This document shows, piece by piece, positions 1-8,470 of a stretch of 64,000 nt of DNA. The notes under the pieces are model-generated. The model was given only the letters and a program-made list of their open reading frames with translations, ran no database searches and was not told the DNA's origin. The position numbers and the translations under genes are program-made. Within the stretch, counting starts at the first letter, position 1, and every line of letters begins with the position of its first letter. The stretch spans positions 310,001-374,000 of the forward strand of contig NZ_CP027236.1 of the NCBI RefSeq assembly GCF_002999235.1, given 5' to 3'. This DNA is from Actinomyces sp. oral taxon 897 (GTDB lineage: Bacteria > Actinomycetota > Actinomycetes > Actinomycetales > Actinomycetaceae).

Positions 1-2064
1 CTCCGTCCAGATGTCGTTCAGCCAGCTGTTCAGGCCGGCGGGGTCTGTCAGGGCTGCTTCCTGGTCCAGGTGCCACATCCCGTCGTCTCCCAGGGTGATC
101 CAGTCGTGGGCTGGTCGGCCGTCCTCCAGGGTGTAGGCGTCCTGGGGGATGAGGTGGCCTGTTTCCAGGACGCTGATAGCCTTCAGGTACAGCCTAGTAA
201 TGACCTCGTTCCCGAGTTGCTCCCGTGTCAGGGAGCGGTCGCTGGCCTGGGTGGCCTGGGCGGGGGTGGCCGGGGGACGCCAGGGTGCTCCCGGGGCCGG
301 GACGGGCTCCGGGCCCCGGTCCAGGGCGGCCAGCACCACCCCTGCCGCGGGGTTCTCCCCGTCCTCACCCACGCCCCTGCCCGTGACACAGGCGGTGTAG
401 ACGTAGCCGTACAAGTGGGCATTCTCGTCTAAGTCGTTCAGGATGCGGGTAGGGGTGTTTCCGGTACTGGTTCCTGGCGGGATCCTGAATGCGTCAGTGG
501 CCAGGCGGTGGGTGATGAATATCCTGGCGGCCTTGGACAGGATGGTCAGGGCCGTGTCGTCCCTGAGGGCCTCGCGCAGCAAGGCGGTCAGTTCTTTATT
601 GTGGTGCTCGCTCCAACTGGCGGGCAGGGACAGGTAGAAGAGCTGGTTACTCCCAGCGTAGTCAATACCGCTAGCGGTATTCTCAATATCGCCTATGGAG
701 TTGGCGAGTATGACGGCGGTGGTGCGTCGGGCTGTGGGTGTCCAGGTGGTGGTGTCCACGCCTGCCAGGGTGACTACTGCCTGTTCGGTGAGCCAGGCGG
801 CCCGGGCCTCGTAGGGGTTGGGTTGGGATGTGGTGGCCTGGTAGCGCAAGGTGGAGGCCGAGGCCACGGCCGCGGTCAGGGCCTCCAGGCAGGCGGTCCC
901 TGACCTCTGGGTGCGGGCGGACGCCCACTCCCAGGTGGTGGCGTCCACCTTGGTGGCCCGGCCCCGCCTGAACTCGTACTCCTCACCAGGTGAGGGGCCG
1001 GGGGCGGCTCCTGGTAGAGGTGGGGCCAGGACGTCCAGGACCGTCTGGGGGCGCCGGGCTGCGGCGGTCAGGACGGCGGCCAGGGGGTCGTAGAGGAGGT
1101 AGCGGGCCCTGACCTCCCGGGGCGCTCCCCCGGGGAAGTTCGAGTACCCGCCCCCTGCCGTGGTGGTCAGACGCGCGTACTCCACCCACCCCACCCGCAA
1201 GCCCCCAGTCGTCGCACCGGTCTCACCAGCCATCAACCCACGAACCAGAGCATCCAGGAACCCGGTATCCAGGGCCAGAGGATCCCGAGCACCCCGGGTA
1301 CCCGACTGCCCGCTACTGGCACCCAGGTCCCGACCATCACCAGCACCCAGGACCTGGGCAGCCGCCTGACCACCCCCAGGACCCGGGGTCGCCGTGTCCC
1401 CGGCACCAGGAACCTGGCCGTCACCAGCACCCGGAGCCTGGGTGCCAGCGGCGGCAGTAGTCAGAGGGTCCTGGTCGGCGGTGGTGGTAACCAGGGACGC
1501 CAGGTCCCGGGCCAGGGCCTCACGGTGCCCCTCGTCCCACAAGGGCGAGCTGGTAGCCGTGGCCAACAGGGACGTCCACGTGGTGGTGCCAATGGGCAGG
1601 TGCGCTGCCACGCGCACCAGGCCCCTGGCTCCCAGGGCATCAACCAGGGTGGTGGCGTAGGCGTCCCCATCGGCGTGCGGGGCCACACGCTCACTGACCA
1701 CTTGCGTCAGGGCCGTGTAGTCGCCCTCGTCCAGGGCCTCGGCCAGCACGACGGCGTCCCCGAGGGCGGCGTCGGCACCGGCAGGGTCCGTGCCGGCAGC
1801 AGTAGCACTGGTGGCGGCGCCCGGGCTGGTGGTGCCCGGGTTTCTGACGGTGTCTGGGCTGGTGGTGCCCGTGCCGGTAGTGGGGGCTGGTGCCGTACCC
1901 GAAATGACCTGGGTGGTGGGTGCGTCCTGGAGCGGTGCGGCTGCTGCTCGTGGGGACACGCGGCAGGTGGGCAGGACCAAGCAGGCCGACAGGACCAGGC
2001 ACCCTGCCAGGGCCGTGCCCCGACGTACCAGGACCCACCGGCCAGGACGATCGGCAGGAATCAT
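1..2064 (-). CDS. Large lipoprotein paralog of the array (C-terminus cut by window edge)
   Basis: The frame is open from the ATG at 2064 to the window edge, giving 688 codons with no stop, so only about 60 residues should be missing. A GGAG ribosome site lies 9 nt before the start. The N-terminus carries two arginines, a hydrophobic stretch and the lipobox LSAC (Cys about residue 28), so it is probably a Sec-exported lipoprotein. The body matches the genes ending at 2116, 6161 and 8471: a segment like LDEGDYTALTQVVSERVAP, a central GLRVGWVEYARL block, AAWLTEQAVVTLAGVDTTTW, and a late MWHLD...LNSWL motif. An Ala/Gly/Asp-rich insertion (about residues 210-260) replaces part of the usual sequence. 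The family resembles actinobacterial DUF6571 proteins from memory. Function is unknown; its place in a WXG100 array suggests a secretion substrate or surface factor. Confidence 0.75.
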   Translation of the reverse strand, partial: MIPADRPGRWVLVRRGTALAGCLVLSACLVLPTCRVSPRAAAAPLQDAPTTQVISGTAPAPTTGTGTTSPDTVRNPGTTSPGAATSATAAGTDPAGADAALGDAVVLAEALDEGDYTALTQVVSERVAPHADGDAYATTLVDALGARGLVRVAAHLPIGTTTWTSLLATATSSPLWDEGHREALARDLASLVTTTADQDPLTTAAAGTQAPGAGDGQVPGAGDTATPGPGGGQAAAQVLGAGDGRDLGASSGQSGTRGARDPLALDTGFLDALVRGLMAGETGATTGGLRVGWVEYARLTTTAGGGYSNFPGGAPREVRARYLLYDPLAAVLTAAARRPQTVLDVLAPPLPGAAPGPSPGEEYEFRRGRATKVDATTWEWASARTQRSGTACLEALTAAVASASTLRYQATTSQPNPYEARAAWLTEQAVVTLAGVDTTTWTPTARRTTAVILANSIGDIENTASGIDYAGSNQLFYLSLPASWSEHHNKELTALLREALRDDTALTILSKAARIFITHRLATDAFRIPPGTSTGNTPTRILNDLDENAHLYGYVYTACVTGRGVGEDGENPAAGVVLAALDRGPEPVPAPGAPWRPPATPAQATQASDRSLTREQLGNEVITRLYLKAISVLETGHLIPQDAYTLEDGRPAHDWITLGDDGMWHLDQEAALTDPAGLNSWLNDIWTE

Positions 2065-2115
2065 ATGAATCAGCTCCTTTGCTCAAGAGGGTGAAGACAA
2101 CGGTCTACGTAGTCT

Positions 2116-4389
2116 TCAGTTCACGTGCCCGCCCCGGTACTCCTCCTCGTACCAGCGACTGTGTCGCTCCCGACGCCTGCGTCGTCTCTCCTCGCGGCAC
2201 GGAAGCCGCCTGTTCCTGCGACGTTGGTGGGTGTGGGAGAGGCTGTAGACCAGAAGGGCGGTGGCAGTGGTCAGCGCCACCACCAGGGCGGCGTGCCTGG
2301 CAATGGTCCTGGAGTTCGTCGTAGGGGGTGTCGCTCCTATGCCTTTATCCAGACCGTAACCAGCGACCGTGATCAGTGTGGAGTCCGTGAGGAGGAGGGG
2401 GCCCGCTAGGTACTTATTGGTCTGCATCCAGTCATCGACTGCGCCAGCGTTCTCCTCGGCCTTGTGTGGGTCGACGTGCCAGTGCTGGTTCTCGTCCTGG
2501 GTCATCCAGTCGCTCCCGTACGACCCGCCTTTTATGTTCGGGTAGGCCTCGTCGGGGAGCAGTCCAGCCGTGGCAAGCGCGAGTATGGGTTTTCTCCTCA
2601 GTTCCCTCATGATGCGTACCTGGAGTAGTTCCCGGTCCTCGGGGGCGTACGTGCCTTCTGTCCTGGAACGGGCCCCGTACACGTAGCTGTACAGGGTCAC
2701 GTCGTACATGAACGTGCCTAAAACCTGCTTATACGCCTCGTCAATACTGGTTCCTGACGGGATTCTTCCTGCGGTGACGGCTAGGTGACGGTCGGCAAGA
2801 GCCTCGGCCGCCCTGGATATGGTGGTCAGGGCGGTGTCGTCGGTCAGGACGTTCTGGAGCAGGGTAGTGAGCTCTTCGTCGTGGCGGTCCTGCCAGGATA
2901 CTGGCAGGAGCTTGTCGGAACTGGCATAAAGGTCATTATGAGCGACGTCGGTGGCGGCGTCCCACAGGTCACCTATGGAGTTGGCGAGTATGACGGCGGT
3001 GGTGCGTCGGGCTGTGGGTGTCCAGGTGGTGGTGTCCACGTCTGCCAGGGTGACTACTGCCTGTTCGGTGAGCCAGGCGGCCCGGGCCTCGTAGGGGTTG
3101 GCCTGGTAGCGCAGGGTGGAGGCCGACGCCACGGCCGCGGTCAGGGCCTCCAGGCAGGCGGGGCCCGCTTCCTGGGCGCGGGCGGCCACCCACTCCCAGG
3201 TGGTGGCGTCCACCTTGGTGGCCGAGGAATGCTGGCCCGCCTGGTCTTGGCTGTCCCTGTCGTCCTGGGGTGGGGCCAGGACGTCCAGGACCGTGGCAGG
3301 GGTGCGGGTTGCGGCGGTCAAAACCGCGGGCAGGGGGTCGTAGGAGGCCCGGTGCGCGGTCACGTCCTGGGGTTTTCCCTCGGGGAAATTCGCGTACCCG
3401 CCGCCTGCCGTGGTGGTCAGACGCGCGTACTCAACCCACCCCACCCGCAAGCCCCCGGCGGTCTCACCGGCCATGACACCGCGAGTCAGGGCGGCCAGGA
3501 ACCCAGCCTCCAGCGCCAGAGGATCCCGCACATCTTCACTATCTGAACTATCTGACGTTTGGGTGCCAGCGAGGGGGTCCTGGTCGGCGGTGAGCAGGCG
3601 CCTGAACCCCACCGGGAGCAGGAGGGTGTCGGGCTCGGCCAGGTCACCGGTGGTGGTGACCAGGGACGCCAGGTTCCGGGCCAGGGCCTCTCGGTGCCCC
3701 TCGTCCCACAGGGGCGAGGCGGTGGCCGTGGCCAGCAGGGACGTCCACGTGCACGCCAGCCCGATACCGGCCGCCCCGGTACTGTCTGCGCCGCCTACCC
3801 GACACCCCCTGGCACCCTCAGCACCACCCGAGCTAGAGCCCGCCGGGAGCGTGCCGCCCCCAGTGGGTAGGTGTGCCGCTACACGCACCAGGCCCCTGGC
3901 CCCCAGGGCGTCGACCAGGGCAGTGGCGTATACGTCCCCACCTACGCGCGGTGCTACGCGCTCACTGACCGCCTGCGTCAGGGCCGTGTAGTCGCCCTCG
4001 TCCAGGGCCCTGGCCAGTACGACGGCGTCCTCACGGGCAGCGTCAGCAGCGTCAGCGTCCGTGCTGGTAGTAGTGGTAGCACTGGTGGCGGCCCCCGGGC
4101 TGGTGGTATCCGTGCCGGTACCGGTAGCAGCTCGGGTGGTGGCGCCCGGGTTTCTGACGGTGTCTGGGCTGGTGTGTCCGGTGGTGGGGGCTGGTGCCGT
4201 ACCTGAAAGGACCTGGGTGGTGGGTGTGTCCGGGGGTGGTGTGGCTGCTGCTCGTGGGGTCCCGGTGGGTAGGGTCAGGCAGGCTGCTAGGGCCAGGCAT
4301 CCTGCCAGGGCCGTGCCGCGGCGCACGAGGGCCCGCCGGGTGGGGTTCCTGGTGCTCTGCCGGGGGTGGTTGGTGGGTGTGGTGGTCAT
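2116..4389 (-). CDS. Large lipoprotein paralog with C-terminal membrane anchor
   Basis: I place the start at the ATG at 4389, not at the upstream in-frame start near 5163, because it overlaps the stop of the preceding gene as ATGA and begins a clear leader. That leader has basic residues, RRALVRRG, then a hydrophobic run and the lipobox LAAC. The protein is 757 aa. The body shares the family blocks (ALDEGDYTALTQAVSERV, YANFPEGKPQDVTAHRASYD, AWLTEQAVVTLADVDTTTW). Near residues 700-718 there is a transmembrane helix, followed by a strongly basic tail rich in Arg, so the C-terminus probably stays cytoplasmic. A lipid anchor plus a C-terminal helix would tether both ends. It appears translationally coupled to the two genes upstream (4386-5420, 5417-6079). 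Function unknown. Confidence 0.8.
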   Translation of the reverse strand: MTTTPTNHPRQSTRNPTRRALVRRGTALAGCLALAACLTLPTGTPRAAATPPPDTPTTQVLSGTAPAPTTGHTSPDTVRNPGATTRAATGTGTDTTSPGAATSATTTTSTDADAADAAREDAVVLARALDEGDYTALTQAVSERVAPRVGGDVYATALVDALGARGLVRVAAHLPTGGGTLPAGSSSGGAEGARGCRVGGADSTGAAGIGLACTWTSLLATATASPLWDEGHREALARNLASLVTTTGDLAEPDTLLLPVGFRRLLTADQDPLAGTQTSDSSDSEDVRDPLALEAGFLAALTRGVMAGETAGGLRVGWVEYARLTTTAGGGYANFPEGKPQDVTAHRASYDPLPAVLTAATRTPATVLDVLAPPQDDRDSQDQAGQHSSATKVDATTWEWVAARAQEAGPACLEALTAAVASASTLRYQANPYEARAAWLTEQAVVTLADVDTTTWTPTARRTTAVILANSIGDLWDAATDVAHNDLYASSDKLLPVSWQDRHDEELTTLLQNVLTDDTALTTISRAAEALADRHLAVTAGRIPSGTSIDEAYKQVLGTFMYDVTLYSYVYGARSRTEGTYAPEDRELLQVRIMRELRRKPILALATAGLLPDEAYPNIKGGSYGSDWMTQDENQHWHVDPHKAEENAGAVDDWMQTNKYLAGPLLLTDSTLITVAGYGLDKGIGATPPTTNSRTIARHAALVVALTTATALLVYSLSHTHQRRRNRRLPCREERRRRRRERHSRWYEEEYRGGHVN

Positions 4390-5420
4390 GGTGTGGGTGC
4401 GGTGCCCAGGGCCTGTGCCTCGGCCACGGTCAGGGGGGTGGTCGTGGTGGTGGTGTGCGGGGGCAGGGTGCCGGTGCGTCCGGTGGTGGTGGTCCAGGTG
4501 GCCTGGTAGGTGGTGGAGACGGTCAGGGGGGTGGTGCCTCCCAGGTGGGCGCTGGAGCGGGTGAAGGTCAGGGAGCAGTCGGTGGTGGTGGCGTCGGGGG
4601 TCCAGGGGGTGCCGAACCCGGTGCACGAGACCAGGGAGTCGGGGGCCTGGAGGCTCAGTCCGGTGGAGGTGGCGGTCAGGGTCACGGTGGTGGTGGCGGC
4701 GGTGGCGGTGACGGTCAGGGTGCGTGGTGTGGCGGTGGTGGCCCACACCCAGGTGTCTACGCCTACCACGGTGGCCCCGCTGCCGGTCAGGCGGGGGTTG
4801 TGGTCGGTGGCCGGTGGGGGGACGGTCACTGACTGCCAGGCCGCGGCCGCCAGGACCGAGGGGTCGATCTCGGGGGCGGGGGGCTCCTGGCCAGCGGGCA
4901 CGAACACGGACGGGTGGGAGCTGAAGTAGTCCCTGGCCAGGGAGAGGTAGTCCGTGCCGTCCGGGGCGTACTGGGAGCTGCACATGGGGGAGTACCAGCG
5001 GCCCTCGGTGTCCTGGGCGTGGTCCTTGTACCCGGGGAGGTCGGTGGCCAGGGAGGACCTGTCCAGCATGGCGGCGTCCTTCCTGGCCCGGGGGGAGTCC
5101 AAGTAGGCGGCCATGTCCGCCCCGCTGAGCGAGGGCTCGTACCAGCACACCGGGTGCACCCACCCTGATACCTGGGTCTGTACCGTCACCGGCCCCGAGG
5201 ACGAGCCCCCGCCCCCCGCCACGCCCTCCACCAGCACCTCCACCGAGAACGTCGCCGACCCGTCCCCGCCAGACGAAACCGAAGCAGACGCGGACGAGTT
5301 CTCTGAGGAACCATCGTGCTCGTCTTGTGCATTTGCAGGTGACGAGTGCAAGAAACTGGTAATCAGGGCTCCTACGGCCAAAAATGCGACTAGGATACGT
5401 GACCAGTGTGAGATTCTCAT
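4386..5420 (-). CDS. Secreted Thr/Ser-rich protein of unknown function
   Basis: The ATG at 5420 overlaps the upstream gene's stop (ATGA), and its own stop overlaps the next start the same way, so the three genes form a coupled cistron. The predicted product is 344 aa. Residues about 8-30 form a hydrophobic signal peptide ending SSPANAQ, a likely signal peptidase I site. A Ser/Gly-rich linker follows, then a conserved-looking domain with paired Cys and Trp residues (GWVHPVCWYEPSLSG, RWYSPMCSSQYAPDGTDY), and a beta-rich Thr-rich C-terminal half with two more cysteines. I do not recognise the family with certainty. The context suggests an exported partner of the flanking lipoproteins. A longer frame upstream to 5585 exists but lacks a leader. 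Confidence 0.75.
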   Translation of the reverse strand: MRISHWSRILVAFLAVGALITSFLHSSPANAQDEHDGSSENSSASASVSSGGDGSATFSVEVLVEGVAGGGGSSSGPVTVQTQVSGWVHPVCWYEPSLSGADMAAYLDSPRARKDAAMLDRSSLATDLPGYKDHAQDTEGRWYSPMCSSQYAPDGTDYLSLARDYFSSHPSVFVPAGQEPPAPEIDPSVLAAAAWQSVTVPPPATDHNPRLTGSGATVVGVDTWVWATTATPRTLTVTATAATTTVTLTATSTGLSLQAPDSLVSCTGFGTPWTPDATTTDCSLTFTRSSAHLGGTTPLTVSTTYQATWTTTTGRTGTLPPHTTTTTTPLTVAEAQALGTAPTP

Positions 5421-6079
5421 ATTGTGCACTCGTTCTTGCTCTTGGTTCGTTGTCCTGCGGCCTTCCACGTGCCGTCTGTGTAGACCATCTTGGTCACCAT
5501 CTCTCGCATTCCCTGGAGGGTGTCCGGGTTGGTGATGTCGTTGCCGTCCGCGTCGTGCTCTGTCAGTCCGTTCTGGTCGGCACAAGTAGTGATCTCGGCG
5601 GTGAGGTTGGGGGGCTGGGAGGAGATGAACACGTTGGTGACAGCTACCCGTACCGTCCCGGAGACCGCTGACCCTGGTTGGAGGGCCGCGTAGCTCTTCC
5701 TGATCCTGCTCAGCGAGGGCTCGGTGGCGACGGCGTCGGCCTTCTCCACGCCGGTGCCGGTGAACCAGATGTCCCAGGTGACCTGGTCGTAGACCACGTA
5801 CCCCTCCAGGGCGCTCCTCTGGGCGGCGTCCAGGCCGGGTGGGACGGAGACCACCACGTACCTGTCAGTGGACAGGCCCTGCGGGCTCAGGTCAGTAGGC
5901 GACGCCGACGCGCTGGGCGCGGGCTCCTGCGTAACAGTCTGGGTGGTGGACGGGTCCAGGGGAGGCAGCGTGGTAGACGACTCCGAGGACCCCGAACAGG
6001 CCGACAGGACCAGGCACCCTGCCAGGGCCGTGCCGCGGCGCACGAGGGCCCACCGGCCAGGACGATCGACAGGAATCAT
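5417..6079 (-). CDS. Lipoprotein with array-type leader and unrelated body
   Basis: This 220-aa product starts at the ATG at 6079, 9 nt after a GGAG site. Its first 27 or so residues (MIPVDRPGRWALVRRGTALA...) are almost the same as those of the large paralogs starting at 2064 and 8407, ending in the lipobox LSAC. The body is different: a Ser/Thr/Pro-rich linker to about residue 60, then a small globular domain with a late TKMVYTDGTWKAAGQ stretch. That domain may resemble the NTF2-like lipoproteins of actinobacteria, which is a guess. The stop overlaps the start of the next gene (ATGA), coupling it to the secreted protein at 4386-5420. Shared leader and upstream DNA point to duplication and domain exchange within the array. 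Confidence 0.75.
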   Translation of the reverse strand: MIPVDRPGRWALVRRGTALAGCLVLSACSGSSESSTTLPPLDPSTTQTVTQEPAPSASASPTDLSPQGLSTDRYVVVSVPPGLDAAQRSALEGYVVYDQVTWDIWFTGTGVEKADAVATEPSLSRIRKSYAALQPGSAVSGTVRVAVTNVFISSQPPNLTAEITTCADQNGLTEHDADGNDITNPDTLQGMREMVTKMVYTDGTWKAAGQRTKSKNECTI

Positions 6080-6160
6080 ACGAATCAGCTCCTTTGCTCA
6101 AGAGGGTGAAAACAATGGTCTACGTAGTCTTCAGTTCACGTGCTCACCTGGTACTACTCC

Positions 6161-8407
6161 TTAGTACCAGCGCCTGCGTCGCTTCTCTCTGCGACGTTGG
6201 TGGGTGTGGGAGAGGCTGTAGACCAGGAGGGTGGTGGCAGTGGTCAGCACCGCCACCACCAGGGCGGCGTGCCTGGCGGGGCTCCTGGGTGTGGTGGCAG
6301 GCACGGGTTCGTGAGCTTCCTGGGATCCGTACTCGAAGGCCACGTACGTGGGACTGATGCATTCTGCTCCGAAATTGTGTGTGCTCCACACGACTTGGAA
6401 CCAGGTGTTCAGATCGTACTTGTTGGCTATGGCCATGTTCCAGTCGAGGTGCCACACGCCGTCACTGTCCCTGATGATCCACTGGAAGACGTCCGGGTAG
6501 CGTCCTTGGTAGTCTTCTTGGGGGATGAGGTGTGTGGAGTCCAGGATGCCGATGATCTCGAACCGCAGTCTCCCGTCGAGGACGGCTTGGAACTCCTGAA
6601 CCGCAACTCTGTCTACTCCGCTGGTGTCCGTGGCATCCTGGTTCGCGGGGTCGGCCGGGGGGTGCCACGATGCTCCTGGGATCGGGGTCAGGCTCTGTAG
6701 CATGGTGTTGAGCAGGATCCCGGTGGCGGTGCTCGCCTCGTCAGCGCCTATTCCCCTGCCTGTGGCGCAGGCGGTGTAGAGGTAGCCGTACAGGGAGCTG
6801 TCCAGACTAGTTTCATTAAGTAGTGTAGCATAACTAACGTCGAGTCTGGTCCCGGGCTCGATATCTTTGGCGACGGCGGTAAGGTGGTGGGCGGTGAATA
6901 CCCCGGCGGCCCTGGATACGGTGGTCAGGGCGGTGTCGTCCTTGAGGACCTCGCGCAGCAGGGTGGTCAGTTCCTCGTTGTGGTGCTTGCTCCATCCGGT
7001 AGGAAGAGAGTTGTAGAAGGTCTGGAATCTGTAGAAGTGCACGTCGTTACGGGCGGCGTCCCACAGGTCGCCTATGGAGTTGGCGAGTATGACGGCGGTG
7101 GTGCGTCTGGCTGTGGGTGTCCAGGTGGTGGTGTCTGTGCCTGCCAGGGCGGTGGTGGCCTGTTCGGTGAGCCAGGCGGCCTGGGCCTCGTAGGGGTTGG
7201 GCTGGGATGTGGTGGGCCGGTAGCGCAGGGTGGAGGCCGAGGCCACGGCAGCGGTGAGGGCCTCCAGGCAGGCGGGGCCCGCTTTCTGGGCGCGGGCGGA
7301 CACCCACTCCCACAGGGATCCGTCTACCTGGGTGGCTAGGATCCGCCTGAACTCGTCCTCCTCGCTGGGCGGGGTGCTGGGGTCGGCTCCTGGTAGGGGT
7401 GGGGCCAGGATGTCTAGGACGGTGGTGGGGGTGCGGACGGTGGCGGTCAGGACGGCGGGCAGGGGGTCGTAGGAGGCCCTGTGGGTGGTCACGTCCTGGG
7501 GTGTTCCCTGGGGGAAGTTCGAGTACCCGCCGCCTGCCGTGGTGGTCAGACGCGCGTACTCCACCCACCCCACCCGCAAGCCCCCGGCGGCCGCACCGGT
7601 CTCACCGGTCATGACACCGCGAGTCAGGGCGGCCAGGAACTTAGGGTCCAGGGCCAGAGGGTCCCGGCTGTCTTCACTATCTGGCGCTTGGGTGCTGGCG
7701 GCGGTGGTCAGGGGGTCCTGGTCGGCGGTGAGCAGGCGCATGAATCCTGCTGGTAGTAGGAGGGTGTCGGCCTCGGCCACGTCGCCGATCACCGTGACCA
7801 GGGACGCCAGGTCCTGGGCCAGGGCCTCTCGGTGCTCGTCCGTCCACAGGGGTGAGGTGGTGGCCGTGGCCAGCAAGGACGTCCACGTGCACGCCAACGG
7901 CACGCCCGGACCCGTGCTACCGGTACCGCTCCCACCAGACCCCGCCCGACCTGTGACACCACCGCCTCCCGCGGGCAGGTGTGCTGCGACTCGTACCAGG
8001 GTCCGTGCTCCCAGGGCGTCGACCAGGGCAGTCGCGTAGGCGCCCCCACCCACACGCGGTGCCACGTGCTCATCGACCACCTGCGCCAAGGCCGTGTAGT
8101 CGCCCTCGTCCAGGGCCCTGGTCAGTGCGTCGGCGTCCCCGAGGGCGGCACTGGCGCTATCAGCGTCCGTGCTGGCAGTAGCACTGGTGGCAGCACCCGG
8201 GCCGGTGGTGCCCGTGCCTGTAGTGGGGGCTGGTGCCGTACCCGAAATGACCTGGGTGGCGGGTGCGTCCGGGAGTGGTACGGCTGCTGCTCGTGGGGAC
8301 ACGCGGCAGGTGGGCAGGGTCAGGTAGGCCGACAGGACCAGGCACCCTACCAGGGCCACACCACGACGCACGAGGACCCACCGGCCAGGACGATCGGCAG
8401 GAATCAT
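6161..8407 (-). CDS. Large exported paralog, lipobox cysteine changed, C-terminal anchor
   Basis: I choose the ATG at 8407 (GGAG 9 nt upstream, start MIPADRPGRWVLVRRG as in the paralogs) over the start ten codons earlier. The product is 748 aa. Where the paralogs have LSAC the sequence reads LSAY, a one-base change (TGC to TAC), so the usual lipidation site seems lost; LPTC six residues later or LVGC earlier are poorer candidates. The body keeps all family blocks, including GVWHLDWNMAIANKYDLNTW near the C-terminus. Residues about 713-732 form a membrane helix followed by a basic tail (RRREKRRRRWY). It lies 63 nt downstream of the 8471-10681 gene on the same strand. Function unknown. Confidence 0.8.
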   Translation of the reverse strand: MIPADRPGRWVLVRRGVALVGCLVLSAYLTLPTCRVSPRAAAVPLPDAPATQVISGTAPAPTTGTGTTGPGAATSATASTDADSASAALGDADALTRALDEGDYTALAQVVDEHVAPRVGGGAYATALVDALGARTLVRVAAHLPAGGGGVTGRAGSGGSGTGSTGPGVPLACTWTSLLATATTSPLWTDEHREALAQDLASLVTVIGDVAEADTLLLPAGFMRLLTADQDPLTTAASTQAPDSEDSRDPLALDPKFLAALTRGVMTGETGAAAGGLRVGWVEYARLTTTAGGGYSNFPQGTPQDVTTHRASYDPLPAVLTATVRTPTTVLDILAPPLPGADPSTPPSEEDEFRRILATQVDGSLWEWVSARAQKAGPACLEALTAAVASASTLRYRPTTSQPNPYEAQAAWLTEQATTALAGTDTTTWTPTARRTTAVILANSIGDLWDAARNDVHFYRFQTFYNSLPTGWSKHHNEELTTLLREVLKDDTALTTVSRAAGVFTAHHLTAVAKDIEPGTRLDVSYATLLNETSLDSSLYGYLYTACATGRGIGADEASTATGILLNTMLQSLTPIPGASWHPPADPANQDATDTSGVDRVAVQEFQAVLDGRLRFEIIGILDSTHLIPQEDYQGRYPDVFQWIIRDSDGVWHLDWNMAIANKYDLNTWFQVVWSTHNFGAECISPTYVAFEYGSQEAHEPVPATTPRSPARHAALVVAVLTTATTLLVYSLSHTHQRRREKRRRRWY

Positions 8408-8470
8408 ACGAACCAGCTCCTTATCGAATAACAGCAACAGTTAGAACTTCAGTCTCCATTGTTCATTGTA

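Noticed and set aside
1..2064. Possible frameshift or pseudogene in the first paralog, since no closed frame is obvious there
   Set aside because: Reading triplets from base 1 shows no stop back to the ATG at 2064; the frame is simply cut by the window edge.
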